Part shown: piece by piece, positions 48,301 to 59,903 of the stretch
Numbering within the stretch: position 1 is the first letter of the stretch
Layout of the letters: the number at the start of each line of letters is the position of its first letter
Origin: Gonatopus flavifemur
Taxonomy: Eukaryota > Arthropoda > Insecta > Hymenoptera > Dryinidae
Assembly (NCBI GenBank): GCA_018340375.1
Contig: JAFFJZ010000010.1
Location: forward strand, 10,974,001 to 11,038,000
Direction of reading: 5' to 3'
Length of the DNA: 64,000 nt
Made by a program: the position numbers and the translations under genes
The notes under the pieces: model-generated
What the model saw: the letters and a program-made list of their open reading frames with translations, nothing else
Database searches by the model: none
What the model was told of the DNA's origin: nothing

Positions 48301-48698
48301 AACTTGGACAATGGGGAAAACTGATCAACGAAGACTTGAAGCTTTTGAAATGTGGTGTTATAGGAGGATGCTCAGAATAAAATGGATAGACAAAGTCAAA
48401 AATGAAGAAGTACTCGAGCAGATAAATGAAGAAAGAAATCTTTTGAAACACATCGTGAAAAGGAGAAGCAATCTTATAGGACACACATTACGGCATGAGA
48501 GTTTATTGAAAACAACATTGGAAGGGAAAATGAATGGTAAAACTGGTAAAGGTAGACCCAGAGCAAGTTATATGAAGCAAATCGTACAAGACAAGGGATG
48601 TAGTAGATATGTAGAAATTAAACGTTTGGCGGATAATAGACAGGGGTGGAGGGTTTCATCAAACCAGTCGTAAGACTGATTACTTCATGATGATGATG
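45343..48698 (+). mobile_element. Full-length RTE-like non-LTR retrotransposon, copy 1
   Basis: The insertion is flanked by a perfect 12-bp target duplication, ACATTGTCTATC (45331-45342 and 48699-48710). It begins CCTCCCCGTGGATGATTG, has a 5' untranslated region of about 350 bp, one long ORF, and only a short 3' end closing in a (ATG)n tail, as in RTE elements. It sits inside the CACGGAG element 44979-48788. Copy 2 (22889-28906) is its 5'-truncated relative. The RTE clade is inferred from the single endonuclease-RT ORF, tiny 3' UTR and trinucleotide tail. Confidence 0.9.
45692..48673 (+). pseudogene. RTE-like endonuclease/reverse transcriptase ORF with two nonsense codons
   Basis: A single frame runs for about 990 codons, broken only by TAA at 45878-45880 and TAA at 47825-47827. 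The N-terminal APE-type endonuclease shows WNVRSL, SEMRW, VYMPT, GDWNAVVG, QIDYIL and SDHN (about 45830-46530). A basic linker follows, then the RT domain with APGIDGI, IPKKQGADKCENYRTISL, FVDIQKAFDNVDW (catalytic Asp), RRGVRQGCSLSPLMFN and RFADDISILA. The C-terminal part has YGCETWT, FEMWCYRRMLRI and GKGRPR. Copy 2 has a Leu codon where the second stop lies, so TTA to TAA is the likely change. Otherwise the frame is open, implying a recent insertion. Its job was target-primed reverse transcription of its own RNA; it could not make a complete protein now. Confidence 0.92.
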
Positions 48699-48911
48699 AC
48701 ATTGTCTATCAATAAGAGTAGTATTTTCTCGTATCTTGCCAAATTAGTAGAAAATGTAGTAATCTTCTAAACTTTATCTTACTCCGTGCATGTAAAATGA
48801 TGTCATCATTTCGGCTCCTTTCCAGTACTGGCAGCTATGGATTTGCCAGTACTGGCAACTCTGGCGACAGTACTCAGCCAGTAGCGGCGCGTGTTTCCAT
48901 TTCCACATGGG

Positions 48912-51900
48912 AGATTTCAATGAAAAGTTTCAGAGTAAATATTGTAACATTCATCTGATACAGCGCATTTCAGACTATTTTCTTGATAGCGTAGACAATA
49001 GTTTGATTCCTTTTGATTTTTTCAGTCTATTTGCATAGAAATAATGCGTGTTTTCTTCAATGCAAGGAAAATTCCCCCTAAATTTTCGTCCTACATATTG
49101 AAAATAATATTAAAATCCCCTTCTCACAATTTTATTCTTGTCTAATAATCTCCACGATCCTCATGAATTTCTATAATGATAAAATATTTGGTGAACACAC
49201 ACGGCAACTCCATCCAGTATTCTGATCTGCAAGTAAAAAGAAGTACCCCGCACATCATTTGTTACTTCCATGCAGCTCGGATGGCTACGTTGCATACTTG
49301 TAGGGGCACAAAGAATACTGTTATCGCGAACAAGAATGATATTTCATCCTCACATTTAAAGATTTGACCTACAATGACATAAAGGACTTGCAAAATCAAT
49401 AATCAATATTTGAATGATGAAAGGAAAACAATTCACTGTGGGCTGTGATATCATTTCTACCACGTGCGCATCGAGGGTGAATAATTTTCAAAGAAAATCA
49501 CAAATGACAGATAAATTGATGCTGCTGCTGTACAAAAAAACATGAATAACGAAGAGGAACGTTTGTTGTGCAGCGCCGAAGGTGTGCAAAACATTGAGCG
49601 TGTTAATTGTTTTTGCTAAGCACCTCGTTAAACATCTAATATATATATGGAATTTTCAGTGGGATAAGAATGTTGAATTATTCCTGGATGTGCGTGTTTT
49701 TATTCGCTCATTTATCTGAAGATAAAGTGCGTTTATTATTCATCAACACTTGTTTAACCAATTTGAAAAGTAATGCTATGATTCAGGATATACTTTTAAA
49801 GGATTTTGTAACCTTTGTTTTGCTTCCCAGTGGAGCAAGATTATAATTTTTTCAAAGATGATCGTATCCTCAAGTTACGTATTTACGACAACAATTTAAA
49901 AGAGGAATAACGATGGAATTTTTACAGTGAAAGATTCACAGCGGCAATTGATTATCAACATCTCAGGCACTAAAATAACATTTCTTCACGTCCTTGGTGT
50001 CGAAACTCTACCATGGCTGCTCTGATTACGAATTAAATTGTTGCAGCAAGAAACCATATTGCCAATATGCATGAAATCACAAGGCCTTCTTAATACGCAA
50101 CACAAATTTAGTAATACAAAATAGAAACGCAAAAAGAGATAACGAGCTGATTGATAATTACACACTAAAAAATTGCTTCCTAAATTTCATACAAAAACAT
50201 GTGAACCAATTAACATATAAATTTTGTATTGATTTTCAAAACTTTTCGAGACTTTTCATATAGAATTTCAGGATATCTCGTACAGTATTGTGATTCTTCC
50301 TGCATTTTTATAAATTTCATAAGTTCGTGATTGAACTTGATTTTGATTATGAAATTTGATATTGAAATTTCAGACTATCTTTTTACCGTAGTTGAATCAA
50401 AAGTTTGTGGGAAATCTACCACATTTGATATGCAGATATTATAAAGCAAAGAAGACGCAATGGTTATACAGTCTCCAAGCACAAACGAGAGTAAAGTAAA
50501 CTCACGAGAACATTATAAAACACCCAGTGCACAAAATTTCAACTGTCTTAGCAATCCTCTTCGAGGAGAATAGTAATTTATCAAACCATAAATAAAAGTT
50601 GGAATGCAAAAGTTCAAACGAATTTGAATTCACAATAATGAACTTGCGAATACATTAACATTCTCCTGGAAGAGAACTGTTAAGGGAATTGAAACGTTAA
50701 ACATTGAAATGGAGAACGCTTGCAAATTGAAATAGAAATTGCAAAATGGCTTGCTACTGTTGCAATTCCGTCGCCAAATTCAAGAAGTAAGCACATAAAA
50801 GTACTGAGACGCAAAAATGCATAAGCATCAGTATAACTGGATGCACAAAGCCTAGTTTCAAGTTTTTGCGCATTTTAGTCCTTGACTAGTCTTTAAAATT
50901 TTAAAACCGCTAATAAACAAAAAACGGACGGATTTTCGATCTTCCTAGCATCGGAACTTCACTTTTGATGAATCTAGTTTTAATCGTGAATTTTCTGTTC
51001 TCGTTGCATTGTATACTTTTTATGGCTTCAGATGGTTTCGCATTCCTTGCAATTCATTCTTTATGTTCTCCTGCAATCAATTGTATTACGGAAAGATTGA
51101 TCACAATTCTGCTGTTGACTCGTTTTCTTTTCGATTGAGTTTTTTTTCTGGAGCTGATTTTCAAAATCATCGCACTCCTTCAAAAATAAAAGATCTCCAA
51201 GACGATCGAGAATTGAGAATTGATGAATTTGGAAATCCATCAATGGACAACAAATCCATGAACAATCATTGAATGGAACGGAGTCTGGCCCATTTGAGGA
51301 TTTTATTTATCTCCACACTGTACTTGCATTTTATACTTCACAAATATATACCAACTCAAAGATGATCATGAAGAATATTTGGATCTTGTCGTAATTCTCT
51401 TGGAAGGAATATCACCTGGAGGTATTTCTTTTAAGAAACCAGGTGCGTTGAATAAAGCTCGGTGGTTGAATAAAGTCTTATACAATCTTGAAATTTTGAT
51501 ATCAGTTTGCGAAGAGAACACCCCGAAGCATCTAAACATTTTCACTCTTTCATTCTACCTACAAAGTTGGTTTGAAACACCTTGTACTTGTCTGCGCCAC
51601 GAATGCTTTCCACTGTAGTCATTTTTTCATCACCAAAAAGGTGGCGGTGTAGAAAGTTCCTAAAAAAAAATGTTGAATCCTTCAAAAAGTAAGAACAAGC
51701 TCCATCAAATATTCATTGCAGTAGTCATCTTCCGAAAGAAGACTTCACGACCATTTTCCAGAGTCTATGATAAAGAACCTCGAATACAGTATACTCAATT
51801 TACATCTACAGCATCAAAATTTCAACGCTGTGGAAAATAACGAATGAGAGAATACATAAAGAAATTTGAGCACTCTATAATTCTGTGATACAATACCATT

Positions 51901-52402
51901 CCATATTCCACCACTCTTCAAGAAAAAACGTTGTTCTCCATAACCTGCATTGATATATCCATAGCTAATTGCACGATATAGCTAAACAAACACACCACGA
52001 AATTTCTCTTTTGTTCCGTTCACAATGCACGTGTACGTTGTACAAAAACAAATTAAATATATTTTTGTTCTGAACCTGTTGGAGTATCAAAGAAACACCT
52101 CAGTGGATCTAATTGATTCCTTTCTCCAATCTCAAACATCACAATAGTTTCTTCAATCCGAGAAAATTGCTCCATATACTTTGTATGCGACACGCATCTG
52201 GCTTCGCTAACAATATGAACCAGTTCAATAGATTCTCATAATCGATGGAAGATTGATTTTTCAATATAATACTGTAAAAAGGGAAGAGAATATCACACGA
52301 AGAAGAAGCTTCCAGAATTGAATTCCGAACGAAAGTATAGTATTCGTTATGAAATGTTCCATGACTTGAGTTTTTCTTATGGTGTTGAAGTTTGAATCGT
52401 TT
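48912..52402. other. Unannotated 3.5-kb AT-rich stretch
   Basis: I see no recognised gene, RNA or element ends. A minor (AT)n run is at about 49639-49650. Open frames, for example 51009-51272, have no family features. Confidence 0.4.
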
Positions 52403-52735
52403 CCCACACAGCACTCGTTGTCTAAAAGATATCTTCAGAAATAATTAGGAACAATGCAAGAAGTCTTATGCAACATGAATAGATATCTTTGAGAAGTCTT
52501 AAACTGTTCTTATAAAAGATATTTTCAAGAACGTTTTCAGAAACCTTTTAGGATTCTCTTAAAGACATCTTTCAGAAGATTTCTAAAAGGTTTCTGAACA
52601 CGTCCTTAAAGATATCTTTTAGAAGTAGGAACAGTTTAAGACTTCTAAAAGATGTCTATTCATGTTGCATAAGACTTCTTGCATTGTTCTTAATTATTTC
52701 TGCAGATATCTTTTAGACAACGAGTGCTGTGTGGG
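52403..52735. mobile_element. Nearly perfect 333-bp palindromic MITE, AGATATCTT word
   Basis: CCCACACAGCACTCGTTGTC faces GACAACGAGTGCTGTGTGGG, with TT on both sides. The two halves are close to exact reverse complements along almost the whole length, meeting near 52568. The interior words are AAAAGATATCTT and AAGAAGTCTTA. Transcription would give a long double-stranded hairpin. Confidence 0.8.
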
Positions 52736-54572
52736 TTATTGAAACGAATTGGTGAACTAATAACAAACTCTTGAGCTGTTAGAGACCCGAAATTTTGCAT
52801 TTTTCCAACGATATTTTGAACCAATTTTGATGGGTTTGAATTTTTGTTTCGTCTCAATGAATGATTCATAGTCCAAAAACATGTTTCTCTTTTCATCTAA
52901 AACATTGAACGTTAATCTCTTGATTGAATTTGAATTTTTGTGATGGAAGGCACGGAACATTTTCAAATTTCCCTTATCTCGAACTTTTCTATGCAATTTC
53001 GTTGGATACCTATTCGATTTGTCGTCTGTTACAAGAAGTTTAAGAAATGTTTCGAACCGTATCATACGATCGAATACACGATAGAACGATTTCTGAATTG
53101 AATGCATCTCGTACATTTGATAGTTGAGTTTATAGTTGCAAACTTTTTGCCTTCGCTACATCAACGAAGAAATGAAATGAAATGAAAGGTACGCGAAGAT
53201 AGACGACTTGAATGTAAAACATCGATGTGCAAACTACACACAGAAATGAATTACTCGAATAACTGTTCGGTCACTCGATAAAACTCTGATATTTCGTTTC
53301 GAAGATCAGAAGAGAATTTGAAATTCCTTCAAATCATGCAGTGAATAGGATTCTCAATCGAATTTAAATTCCATTAAATTCAAATTTAACATTTGTCAGT
53401 TCTACACATGTATTGCACAGGTCCGTCTTGTGCTCGAATCATGAATACAAATGAAACATTAATAGATTCTCAAACACTTGAGATTCAAATCTTTCAAACG
53501 AATTGAAATGCAAAACAGATCTCACAGTATACATCAATAGTCGAAAAGAAAATAATAACACCTGTCTTGTACATTCATAACAACCGAGAAACACTGAAAA
53601 CTCATCACGTAAAGGATCTCAACCATTCCATGAATATTTTTGAGATTCATGAATGAAATTGATGCAATCCGTAGAACCAATGACAGTTGATAGACAAGTT
53701 TTCTCTGATTTTCGTGCACGCGTGATGATCGACGACGATCAAAATGGAAATAGAAAAAAAAAGGGGAGAGGTGTGGCTGGAGATCGTTAGACCATCGCTC
53801 AAATCGCTGGGGAAATGGGAAGATTAAAAGGTGAAAAAAAAATTAAGAGGTTGGGATAGTTTCAAATATCTTATGAAATTCGACGGTGATTCAAGACGGG
53901 CTGTATCTGCCGGAAGAGTAGGGTGTGGTTTTCATATGCATTCACACAATTCATTGGAACGCATGAAAAAGCAGAGGAGACCCCGTTGTGATAAATGATA
54001 TTGCTGCATCCACGCTACACCCATGCTCCTGCGCTTTAAATTTCTTTCAACAGGACGGTCCACTAATGGCTCTAATGGCCAATCTTTATTCACCTCCCTT
54101 TGCGGTTCTTCCTGTTCCCAAAGGCATTATCAAGGTCCCCTACTCTATTGTCATTAAGAGATACTGTGTTGGATCAGATGTGCCACACAATGTAATAAAT
54201 TCTTGAGATTTTCATTTTTCAACATCAAATTTCATTGAAAAATTCAAAAGATATGAGAGAAAAAGAATCGATTGTGGTCGCATTGATTTTTTTTTCTACA
54301 TTCGGTTGTCGGAAGAAGGTTGGTACCGAATGCGCAAAAGCAAAAAACTTGCCATATTCACCGCGATTTGAAGTTAAATTGGACACAGGTGCGATTTGAA
54401 CAAATTTCATTCGCTCCTGAATTTAAAACAAAAATTATCATTCAAAAGTTTAGAGGGTATAACATTTAATTTTTGATGTACTGAGCAACAAGTGCAGGGA
54501 AGAATGAACTTCACCATCCTCCAATTTATTCCTGAAAAACACTCGGGCTGTTTATTTTTTTTGTTCATTTAA
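52736..54572. other. Unannotated DNA
   Basis: No recognised gene or element ends. A minus-strand open frame of 119 codons (52757-53116) shows no motif I recognise. Confidence 0.35.
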
Positions 54573-54894
54573 GGGGGGAAGGTACTCCAGACAACAGTCT
54601 TTTCAATAATGTTTTACGAAAAACTGAGAGTAATTATTGCAACCAAAGGAATTACATATTGAAAATTTCATATTGATATCTCAATCACCATTCAAGTTAT
54701 ATTTCCCCGCGTGATCGAAGGAGCGAAGTTTGAGCAGCTGTAGCGCTGCAATTTTGTTTCTTTCTTCTTATAAAACAATGTATGTGTATACTTTTGAACA
54801 TCAATGTCAATATGTAATTTCTTTAATTGCAATAAGTACTCTCAGTTTTTCGTGAAACATTGTAAAAAACCTGTTATCTGGAGAACCGTCCCTC
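54573..54894. mobile_element. TTAA-type palindromic element
   Basis: TTAA (54569-54572) precedes GGGGGGAAGGTACTCCAGAC. The inverted partner ends CTGGAGAACCGTCCCTC, followed by ATGC rather than TTAA. Inverted arms of about 100 bp include CGAAAAACTGAGAGTA and its complement. It resembles the TTAA elements at 1558 and 16182. Confidence 0.55.
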
Positions 54895-55319
54895 ATGCAC
54901 TACTGTCTACGTGATTCTGATCACGCAGATAGAAGTTTCGAATTTGATTGCATCATAAACTCCTTAAGTCGTCAACCAACCTTATTAGGCAATCACCAAC
55001 GAATATTTCAACGAATCAAAGCAGGGATATTTTTATTGGTTGTAGAGGAAGTTGGATACAAAGATTGCTGGAATCGCATTGAAATTGATATGAGATTTGC
55101 ACTGAAACGCTGCTGCATTCGAACCAACTAATTAATGGATGCTGTCGAAGAATGTGAATTTTTCAATAGGTCATCTATCTATGCTTAAGAACCAGCTACA
55201 ACGTTTCATTGACACGAATAAAATTCGCAGCATACATTTTTGGTGTGAGCCAAATAAAAGAAACGATTCCGAACACAGATCTACCAGGATTAGGTGTTAT
55301 TAAAACTAGATTAAGTCGG
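54895..55319. other. Unannotated DNA
   Basis: A 78-codon open frame at 54895-55131 is not recognised and lacks supporting splice sites or family motifs. Confidence 0.3.
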
Positions 55320-58300
55320 CGTTTCAGCGGTCCGCTCTTTGCGGCTTTTAATCTCTATTTAACCCAGCTTTGAGCGTAAATTGTTTGTAGAGGAAGAGTG
55401 GGAAAGGGGAAGAGGAAAATATCGGGCTCGGTCAAACGATTCGAAAGCAGTAGTAACGAACACGACTAAGCTTGAATTAAAATTCGACCAAGGCTTCTCT
55501 GCAACTCAAGTTAATTTGGATGGATTCTTCCGCTGGATCGTCACGTTCTCCTTCACCCTATTTAACTGCCCATCATTACGCTCACCTACAAAGAGCGAGT
55601 CGAGAAAAAAAGGGATCCATCCGGGGTTGTGAATGTGGATGCAAAGGGTGCGACCATTAGGTGTCAAATTTAGCGTGGGTTGAAAAATTATGGAGCGAGA
55701 AATCGTTCTTTCTTCATGGATACGCTGAATCATTCCTCTCTCATTATTTACCGAACGGAGAAATTATGTTGTCATTCGATCACATTTGTTATTTTCGTCG
55801 AATCGATGCACAGACGTGTTTTTTCCTCTCCCAAAATCATGATTCTGAAATGTGGGAAACAATATCGATCGTCAACCGAAAAGAGTAAATTGAAGTGTTT
55901 TAAAATTGGATGCGATTCGATGTAACTGTTGCAACCATTGATACACAAAGTTCTTACATTCTGAACGAGTTTGGGCTCATTTCCATACTCTCTTTCCAGA
56001 CAGTTAAGGGCGAAATCATCGTTCGCATACCCACACACCACGCGTACGAGCCGCGTGCATATGATCTACAAGAGAGGTCGATGAACTTCTTTCAGGGTCC
56101 ATAGGTATGGACCGTGCGGGGGAGGAAGAAACGAGCACTCAACTCTGAAAGCGGGAGTGCAAAGAGTGCAAACGGGGACTCATATTACTCTTTTCCACTG
56201 CTGCCGCTGTTGCTGCTGCCGTTGCTGCCTTTGCCGGTACGCTGCTGTTGCTGTTGCTGCTTTGACTGCCGCCTCGAGCAACAGACTTTACGAAGAGAGC
56301 ATTATACGTATACAAAGACGTAAAACGGAGCACGGATACTGGCTATTCGACTGTCGTAAGCTGCTTGAATGGAGATTTTTTCGGAGGAGAATCTCCAAAA
56401 GTTGTGTTCCCATGGATGCATCCACGAACGTGATTCTAGCGAAGAAGGAATTTTTGAAATATTGAAATATAATATAATATATTCAAGCTAAAAGTATGTT
56501 CGTGGAGATACATTAATGAGAGCGGAGTAGAATTGAAAGATAAGCATGGTCGAACAATGTTCATAGAGTTATCGTCAAGTGCTTAAGGTAGTGTGCATAA
56601 TTTATAGAGGCGGAAAAAAGGGAGGAACCTTTGGAGCAACGACGACGATTCATCTCGTGCACTGCCCACGTTCTTTCATCGAGAAGGGAACGACGAAAAC
56701 CGAAGAACAGAACAGGCTCTTCGAGTTAGTTCGAGAGGAGAGGATATTTCTCTTCCTTTCTTTTGCCTTCGTTCGCTTCCTTCCTAGCTACGCGTAGCAC
56801 TCGAGTTGCAGCAAAAGTAGACGTAAAGAAGGGAGACGTGCAAAAGAGATGCAAAAGAAGGAACAGAAAAATAAAGGGAAGGAAGAAGGTAGGTGGAGGT
56901 AAAGTGAGGCACTGAAAGAAAGGGAAGCGAAGTGCGCCGTCAGTTCCGTTCCCCCCGCAAACAACCTCTACAGCCTGGCAGCGACTAAATGATTTACCAA
57001 ACAATAAATCCTCAAGGAGATACGATCAGACTCGATGCAGAGCAAGCGCAAAGAGGGATCCTGGGAACCAAAGACCACTGCTCTCTTCTCTTATCCTCGT
57101 TTCTTCCTTCTTCTTCTCTTCCTTCCCTTTTTGTTTTCCCTTCTTCTTTTTCTTCTTCATCATCCGGTGGTAACAGCAATGCAAAGACCTCGTGCACAAT
57201 AACAGAGCCGTGTCGTAACCGGTCCAGTTTCCTTTTCAACAAGTAAGAATAGTTTCATTCTCTATGATATCATGTCGAAATGTTTCCTAATAAGATCTTG
57301 TTCGTGATTCATGTTTTCTTGTATCGCTGGGAAACACGTAAAACGAATCGATACGTTCAGATTTGTTTTGTTAACAATCCCTTTGTGGAATGTTGTCATT
57401 CACAGGTCCAGCAAACATCAAGTTTCTTCGATTCTTTCACGTTACAGGGCGATTAACGGTCCATCAAAACTCCAAATGAATTATTACCTACGATTCATTG
57501 AAGGAATATAAATGATTCTGAGAATTCAAGTGGAATTAATATAAATTTCATGCCGACATCGCGGAACTTTTACAGCAATTCCATGGAAGATAATACATCT
57601 CCGCTATTTTCACAAATGTTCAGAAAGATTTATATGGGGTGAAATCTGAATGGAACTCATAATACTTCTTCCATTCGAGAGAACATAATTCTGAATTTCC
57701 GATCCGCACCTATCGGAAGGTGATTTTATTTGAACAAAAGAACTATTCCGCGATCAATGAAGTTCGATGCAAGTTCCAGTGAGAGAAATTCAAAATGCAA
57801 TGAATTTTCAAGTCTGGAGTAACTGATCACCTCATCGATCTATATGAGATTTTAGGAACTCCAAAGGTGAACGAACGCTCGGTTGTCGAGAGTAGTTGGA
57901 GAAAAAATGAATAAAAATAAGAAAAGAAAGGTAGGAGAAGAAGCAAGAGAGTGAAAGAAAAAAGAGGGCAGAAAAAATGCCTGGAGCTTGGATCGAGCTC
58001 GAATTCTCAAAAGCCATCGTCCGATGCACCTGTATCACGGGTCTTCACACTGCACAGGGTTCGGTTTTGCATCACTTTTTTTCTCTCTTTCTCTCGCTGC
58101 ATCGTTGGTACCTATTCGTTCGCTCTCCTTTTTCTCAACGTATACTTTTCTACCGATGCTCCTTTCTCTGGACTTCTTCATTTCTTTTCCTCCTGGTTTC
58201 TCTCTCTCTCTTTTCCTTTCTCAAACTCTCTTATCCTTTCGCTGTTCTCAGAGTTCGAGATCCAAGGCTATTGGAGAAGACGCGTGCCTGTCGTGTGCTC

Positions 58301-58340
58301 CTCCCACTCTTTGCCTTCATTCAATATCTGTACCCTGTTT
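55320..58340. other. Extended GC-richer region with purine and pyrimidine tracts
   Basis: This 3-kb region is clearly less AT-rich and has no MITE-type words. It holds a purine tract (56815-56925) followed by a pyrimidine tract (57085-57160), and again a purine tract (57890-57975) followed by a pyrimidine tract (58070-58240). Several donor-like sites occur (for example CAACAA followed by GTAAGA at 57242). It may be the 5' region of a gene or a regulatory domain. Overlapping open frames around 57951-58401 in all three + frames show that composition, not coding, keeps them open. Confidence 0.4.
56190..56275. repeat. GCTGCTGTT-type trinucleotide repeat
   Basis: An imperfect (GCT/GTT)n run of about 75 bp (CTGCCGCTGTTGCTGCTGCC and following). 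On the minus strand it would encode Ala/Ser-rich sequence, but no supported gene contains it. Confidence 0.7.
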
Positions 58341-59100
58341 CACGAATCAGCTGACCCTCCAGCTACTTTTGAACAATTCCTTCTGTAACCGATACCATTG
58401 AGACAATGTTTCTCGCAACATTTGCATTATTATTCATTATCTGTTCGAACATGTAGGGGTCGAAATACTTTTTCTTAGCTCTATCGTGTACTTAGTTTTA
58501 GAGTTGTTCTCTTTATTTTTCATCGTATCGTGTACGTGTAGGGGATAAACTTTTATTGTCTGTGTTTTTCTTGGAATAGTTTGTCGGAGATTTGGGAAAA
58601 TTTTTTGATGCATCCAGAGGACCGGAGGACTTTCATTATATTCGAAATGGATACCTCGAGATCGGATGAAAGGTTCCACTAATTGGACTACTAAATTCTT
58701 TAGGAATCGGGGATTGGTTTTGTATCTAAAATTATCCTAATACAGCAGTACAATGCGGAGGGAGGATGAGATACGCTATGAAACGGAGGAGTCGGTTTAA
58801 AATGACATAGTATTTTCTAAAAAACTTTCCTAGTCAAATCATATCTTGTGTAATGTGCCGATCAGAAATCAATGTACGGGATTGTGTTTGAGAGAAGTTT
58901 GGATGCGTAGAAGATATCCGAATGATCGAGGTCGAGTAATTGGGGGAATGTAAAAATAGATCAGAGAGGAGAGGATCGTTCTTTATTCCTCAAGTTCGAA
59001 TGATTGCGAAAAAGATTGAAACCTCAGGATGAGATTGTTCTACAGCGACTAGGAATTGACTCAGAAATTCTGATTCGAGCATTGAGAATTTCAAATTAAA
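58341..59100. other. Unannotated DNA
   Basis: Nothing recognised on either strand. Confidence 0.35.
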
Positions 59101-59903
59101 CCCATGCAGGTATTGCCAAGAATGAAAAAAAACCCAAGCTTGTCCCAAGGTTGGCACATGTGTCAGAAACAAACCTCCGTGAAGAACAATTGGCCCAATA
59201 TTGTTCAATGATTGTCCCGTTGTTCCCAATGGATAGTCAGTTATGATACATTTGTTGAAATTTTTGAAATGGTTGATATTTACATTTGGTACAAGCTTGG
59301 CATTCGTTGAGGACAATTGTGCCAATATTGCCCACATGAGTGGCACAAGGTTTCATAAATATTGACTGAATTTTGAATTTACGATGGCTGAAGACTTTGG
59401 GATAACCATCGGGCCAAGGCTGGCCCGATCTTCCTGCCATAATTAATTCTACACACTAGTTTTACACACCAAACTAGATTTTATTGATCTTAGTAAGAAT
59501 AGAACTTCACTTGATGGTAATAGGATACTTTGGAATGTAATCATACACGGAGATCAACTGATTTTGAAGAACTCTTCACAAAATTTGAAGATGTCTGGCT
59601 CATTTTGAGAACCATGGATGTTGATGAAACTTTGCAGTTTTGTGAGGCTCAATATCGAACCAAAAACCCTTGAAACATTCGTCCAGATGAACAGCCGTTT
59701 TTCAGATATAAGCAATTACTTTTTTCTTGTTGATGCTTGGTGAATGAATTGGACCAGGCCTGGCAAAACCACTGGCCCGAGATTGTCCTGATCTTATCAT
59801 TCCCATGCCTGGTCCAAATTTGGTGAATTGTTCAAGACAAGTCTCGGCAGGTCTTGTGCCAGGCTTGGTCCATCATTAGGCCATTGGTCCATACACACAT
59901 GGG
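59101..59903. mobile_element. 800-bp TIR element, copy C of three
   Basis: CCCATGCAGGTATTGCC faces GGTCCATACACACATGGG, with AA on both sides. It is colinear with copies A and B at both ends. The central stretch (about 59535-59730) is different, beginning ACACGGAGATCAACTG. The family therefore has conserved flanks and a replaceable centre. Confidence 0.75.

Larger units (their letters stand above)
44979..48788. mobile_element. CACGGAGAAAAA-family element interrupted by a retrotransposon
   Basis: The left arm CACGGAGAAAAATAAAGTTT continues through GAAAATTACTACGTTCC and TAAATTGGCAAGATACC. It is matched in reverse by the right arm, ending TTATCTTACTCCGTG. The arms are about 65 bp. Excluding the 3.4-kb retrotransposon and the small element at 45115-45297, the original would be about 270 bp, typical of this family. 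The word is TTACTAC/GTAGTAA. Confidence 0.8.
43019..48911. mobile_element. Outer CCCATGTGGAAAT-end element holding nested insertions
   Basis: CCCATGTGGAAATATAAC faces TTTCCATTTCCACATGGG, with AG on both sides (43017-43018 and 48912-48913). The end segments carry TACTGGC and CCAGTACTGGC words. Inside lie the element at 43815-44605 and the element at 44979-48788, which itself holds an RTE-like retrotransposon. Without these, the element would be about 1.3 kb. Confidence 0.6.

Noticed and set aside
45343..48698. Endogenous virus or LTR retrotransposon
   Set aside because: There are no LTRs, gag, protease or integrase. The endonuclease-RT order, target duplication and trinucleotide tail fit a non-LTR retrotransposon.
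52403..52735. CRISPR-like or phage attachment interpretation of the repeated palindromic words
   Set aside because: The context is eukaryotic, there are no unique spacers, and the whole unit has inverted ends with a TT duplication, as expected of a MITE.
57951..58401. Three overlapping open frames of 125-145 codons, with hydrophobic, membrane-like peptides
   Set aside because: All three + frames are open because the sequence is pyrimidine-rich, so there is no frame preference or splice evidence.
4213..59346. Related 64-118-codon open frames in three places (4213-4515, 17754-17948, 58990-59346) suggesting a small gene family
   Set aside because: They lie within the three copies of the 800-bp TIR element, have differing ends and stops, and show DNA-level rather than protein-level conservation.
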